Made by a program: the position numbers and the translations under genes. Source: Phycisphaerales bacterium (GTDB taxonomy: Bacteria; Planctomycetota; Phycisphaerae; Phycisphaerales; UBA1924). From it: a DNA stretch of 34,242 nucleotides. This document shows positions 32,520-34,242 of the stretch, piece by piece. Where the stretch lies: assembly GCA_020849105.1 (NCBI GenBank), contig JADLGW010000039.1, positions 1 through 34,242 on the forward strand, given 5' to 3'. The notes under the pieces were generated by a model. The model was not told the DNA's origin. It ran no database searches and saw only the letters and a program-made list of their open reading frames with translations. How positions within the stretch are numbered: position 1 is the first letter of the stretch; each line of letters begins with the position of its first letter.

Positions 32520-33487
32520 CACTCGTTGATGAAGATGATCCTGCTGCCGGAACGATCGACCCGGAATGGTAGTTCCTGGGGTCTCCCCAGGGCCTGCCGC
32601 ACCGCATCGTGCGCCTCCGGCGGGGCAAGCAGGAGCATGAATCCGCCGCCCCCGGCCCCCAGCAGTTTGCCGCCGACGGCGCCCGCCCTGCGCCCCGCGG
32701 CGTACCAGTCGTCGATCCAGGCGTCGCTGATGCCGAAGCCGAGGGATCGCTTGAGTTCCCAACCGCGGTGAAGGACCCTCGCGAACGCCTCGACCCCGCT
32801 GCCGATGGTCGTGCGGAGTTCATCCGCCAGCCCGCGCATCTCGCGCAGCACGCTGATCTTGTCCCGGGTGCCCGCCGACTGCCGACCGAGAATCTGGTTC
32901 GCGTCCCGTTGCTGGGCCGTGTACATGAGCAGCGCCCAGTCCTCCAGTTCCTGGATCGTTTCCGCCCGGCAGGGGATGGGGTGGACATCCACCGTGTCGT
33001 CACGGTTGAACCTGATGTAGTTCAGCCCGCCGTACGCCGCCGCGTACTGGTCCTGGCGCCCGATAGGCTTGCCCAGGATGTCGATCTCGATGCGGCAGGC
33101 CATCTCGCCGAGCATCTCGGGTGTGGCGACCTTGCCGCGGTACCCGTGGAAGGCGTTGAGCAGCCCAACCGTGAGCGTGCTGCTGGAGCCCATGCCCGTG
33201 CCCGCGGGCACGTCGCCGATCGTCGTGATCTCCAGCGGCTCATCCAGCCCCGCAAGTTTCATCGCCTCCCGAACAAGATCGTGCTCGACCTTGTCCGCGG
33301 TCGGCGCGGTGTCGGTCTTTGAGTAGGCGACCCGGATCGACCTCTCGAAGCGGCGGTGTACCGTGACGTACATGTGGCGCTTGATGGCGCAACTCAGGAC
33401 CGCGCCGCCCTCCTCGCGATAAAACGCGGGAAGGTCGGTGCCGCCACCGACGAAACTCACGCGGTACGGGGTCTGGGAGATGATCAC
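32519..33487 (-). CDS. hddA: D-glycero-D-manno-heptose-7-phosphate kinase (GHMP family)
   Basis: 322 aa GHMP kinase that phosphorylates heptose-7-phosphate at C1 to the alpha-1,7-bisphosphate. It starts MIISQTPYRVSFVGGGTDLP, characteristic of HddA. The ATP loop PAGTGMGSSST spans 94-104, and the C-terminal motif GKLLGAGGGGFMLLL follows late in the chain. GTG 33487 overlaps the GT4 stop as GTGA; the further upstream in-frame codons lie inside that gene. Length fits the family. It belongs with gmhA and the hddC-gmhB fusion. Confidence 0.94.
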   Translation of the reverse strand: MIISQTPYRVSFVGGGTDLPAFYREEGGAVLSCAIKRHMYVTVHRRFERSIRVAYSKTDTAPTADKVEHDLVREAMKLAGLDEPLEITTIGDVPAGTGMGSSSTLTVGLLNAFHGYRGKVATPEMLGEMACRIEIDILGKPIGRQDQYAAAYGGLNYIRFNRDDTVDVHPIPCRAETIQELEDWALLMYTAQQRDANQILGRQSAGTRDKISVLREMRGLADELRTTIGSGVEAFARVLHRGWELKRSLGFGISDAWIDDWYAAGRRAGAVGGKLLGAGGGGFMLLLAPPEAHDAVRQALGRPQELPFRVDRSGSRIIFINE

Positions 33488-34242
33488 GCCGGTGCCCCGG
33501 CTGCGGGGGCTGGGGCGGGTCGCGACCCCCCGCCGAAGAGCGCGGCGAGCGGGGCCAGGCACCGGGTCACTCCGAATCGTTCCACCATGCGGCGTCGTCC
33601 TGCGAGCGCGAGCCGCTGAGCGTAGCCCGGGTCCCGGATCAGGCCGTCCAGGGCGTCCGCCAGAGCGTTCACATCGCCCGGCTCGGTCAGCAGCCCGGCC
33701 TCACCATCCCCGATGATGTCGGGGATCCCGGTGAGTCGGGTCGACACCGCGCACAACCCGGAGGCCATCGCCTCCATGAGCGTTCGCGGCGTGCCGTCAA
33801 CGTCGCCGTCGGAGGACCACACGCACGGCTGGGCGTAGATGTCGCCGCCGCCGAAGAACTCCGCGAGACCCTCCTGGAGCACGGGCCGGCCCGTGACCTC
33901 GACCTCGGCCCGCAACCCCAGACGCTCGACCTGCGTTTGCAGCCGCGCCTCCAGCGGACCGTCACCGGCAATCACGCAGCGGAAGTCCAGCCCCCGCGAC
34001 TTCAGGATCGCGCAGGCATCGATCAGGTGGGCGAAGCCCTTCTTCTCCACCAGGCGGCCAAGCGACAGGATGCGCACCGGTCCGCCGCCGCGCGGCTTCG
34101 GCTGGAAGGGGATCGAGTCCAGGTCGATGCCGCAGTACACGATGTGCATTTGTGCGTCCGTGGCGCCGAGCTCTCGGTAAAGGTCGCGGTGGAAGCGCGA
34201 GATGCAGACAATCAGATCGGCCCGTTTCACCTTGTCCTTGAG
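33484..34242 (-). CDS. Family 4 glycosyltransferase, 5'-truncated by window edge
   Basis: The C-terminal 252 codons are visible; the reading frame is still open at base 34242, so the N-terminal GT-B domain lies outside. The donor-binding half is present: RILSLGRLVEKKGFAHLIDA, VIAGDGPL and DGTPRTLMEAMASGLCAVST, with the acidic EX7E-type region and GIPDIIGDGEAGLL. GT4 enzymes are retaining transferases such as mannosyl- or heptosyl-like transferases. The C-terminus ends in a Pro/Ala tail. It overlaps hddA by GTGA, so it belongs to the heptose operon and may use GDP-heptose; that is inference. Confidence 0.92.
   Translation of the reverse strand, partial: LKDKVKRADLIVCISRFHRDLYRELGATDAQMHIVYCGIDLDSIPFQPKPRGGGPVRILSLGRLVEKKGFAHLIDACAILKSRGLDFRCVIAGDGPLEARLQTQVERLGLRAEVEVTGRPVLQEGLAEFFGGGDIYAQPCVWSSDGDVDGTPRTLMEAMASGLCAVSTRLTGIPDIIGDGEAGLLTEPGDVNALADALDGLIRDPGYAQRLALAGRRRMVERFGVTRCLAPLAALFGGGSRPAPAPAAGAPA

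Overview
The window is GC-rich (about 70% in most genes) bacterial chromosome. It carries a giant secreted RHS/YD-repeat protein, a short secretin/ATPase secretion operon, a solo GroES, a glycine-rich RRM protein and a GDP-heptose glycan cluster. I infer a planctomycete, probably Phycisphaerae-like. This rests on gene style and not on a marker gene, because there is no rRNA here and the only RNA gene seen is one tRNA.

Layout. (1) 1-6802, minus: a giant RHS/YD-repeat protein with a signal peptide. It runs off the left edge and is broken by a one-base frameshift at a G4 tract (3222-3225). (2) 6803-6981: divergent control region with an inverted-repeat triad and a perfect DnaA-box 9-mer. (3) 6982-13244, plus: a six-gene, translationally coupled operon of secretin, GspE-type ATPase, GspC/PilP-like, GspL/PilN-like, GspM/PilO-like and a TPR lipoprotein. 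No GspF or pseudopilin gene is present. (4) 13270-13968, minus: a low-GC scar made of a DUF4304-like orphan gene followed by a 143-bp near-identical copy of an internal piece of the rhs gene. (5) 14022-15672, minus: sco1 and cyoE for cytochrome oxidase maturation. (6) tRNA-Arg(UCU), then on minus an RRM glycine-rich protein whose Shine-Dalgarno lies inside a 15-bp hairpin. (7) 16426-18494, minus: def, fmt and an HExxH protein. (8) A plus-strand TPR gene, then groES and apt diverging from a 20-bp spacer, with aroA convergent on apt. (9) 20994-34242, minus: surface-glycan genes.

The glycan block reads right to left: a GT4 glycosyltransferase (cut by the window edge), hddA, gmhA, an hddC-gmhB fusion, galE, a GT2 glycosyltransferase, a 318-bp gap, a UDP-sugar dehydrogenase, a WecG/TagA glycosyltransferase, an LhgO-type FAD oxidase, rmlC, an SDR epimerase, rmlD and aroA. 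hddA, gmhA and the fusion together supply every step from sedoheptulose-7-phosphate to GDP-D-glycero-alpha-D-manno-heptose. galE, the dehydrogenase and rmlC/rmlD supply further activated sugars, and the three transferases would assemble them. Overlapping start/stop codons (ATGA or GTGA) join many neighbours.

Most interesting leads: the SD-burying hairpin in front of the RRM gene; the rhs duplication beside a probable orphan immunity gene; the shared, nearly symmetric -10 element between groES and apt with both mRNAs predicted leaderless; the HddC-GmhB fusion; and the truncated secretion operon divergent from the giant RHS gene. All of this is read by eye from sequence. No database search was run.
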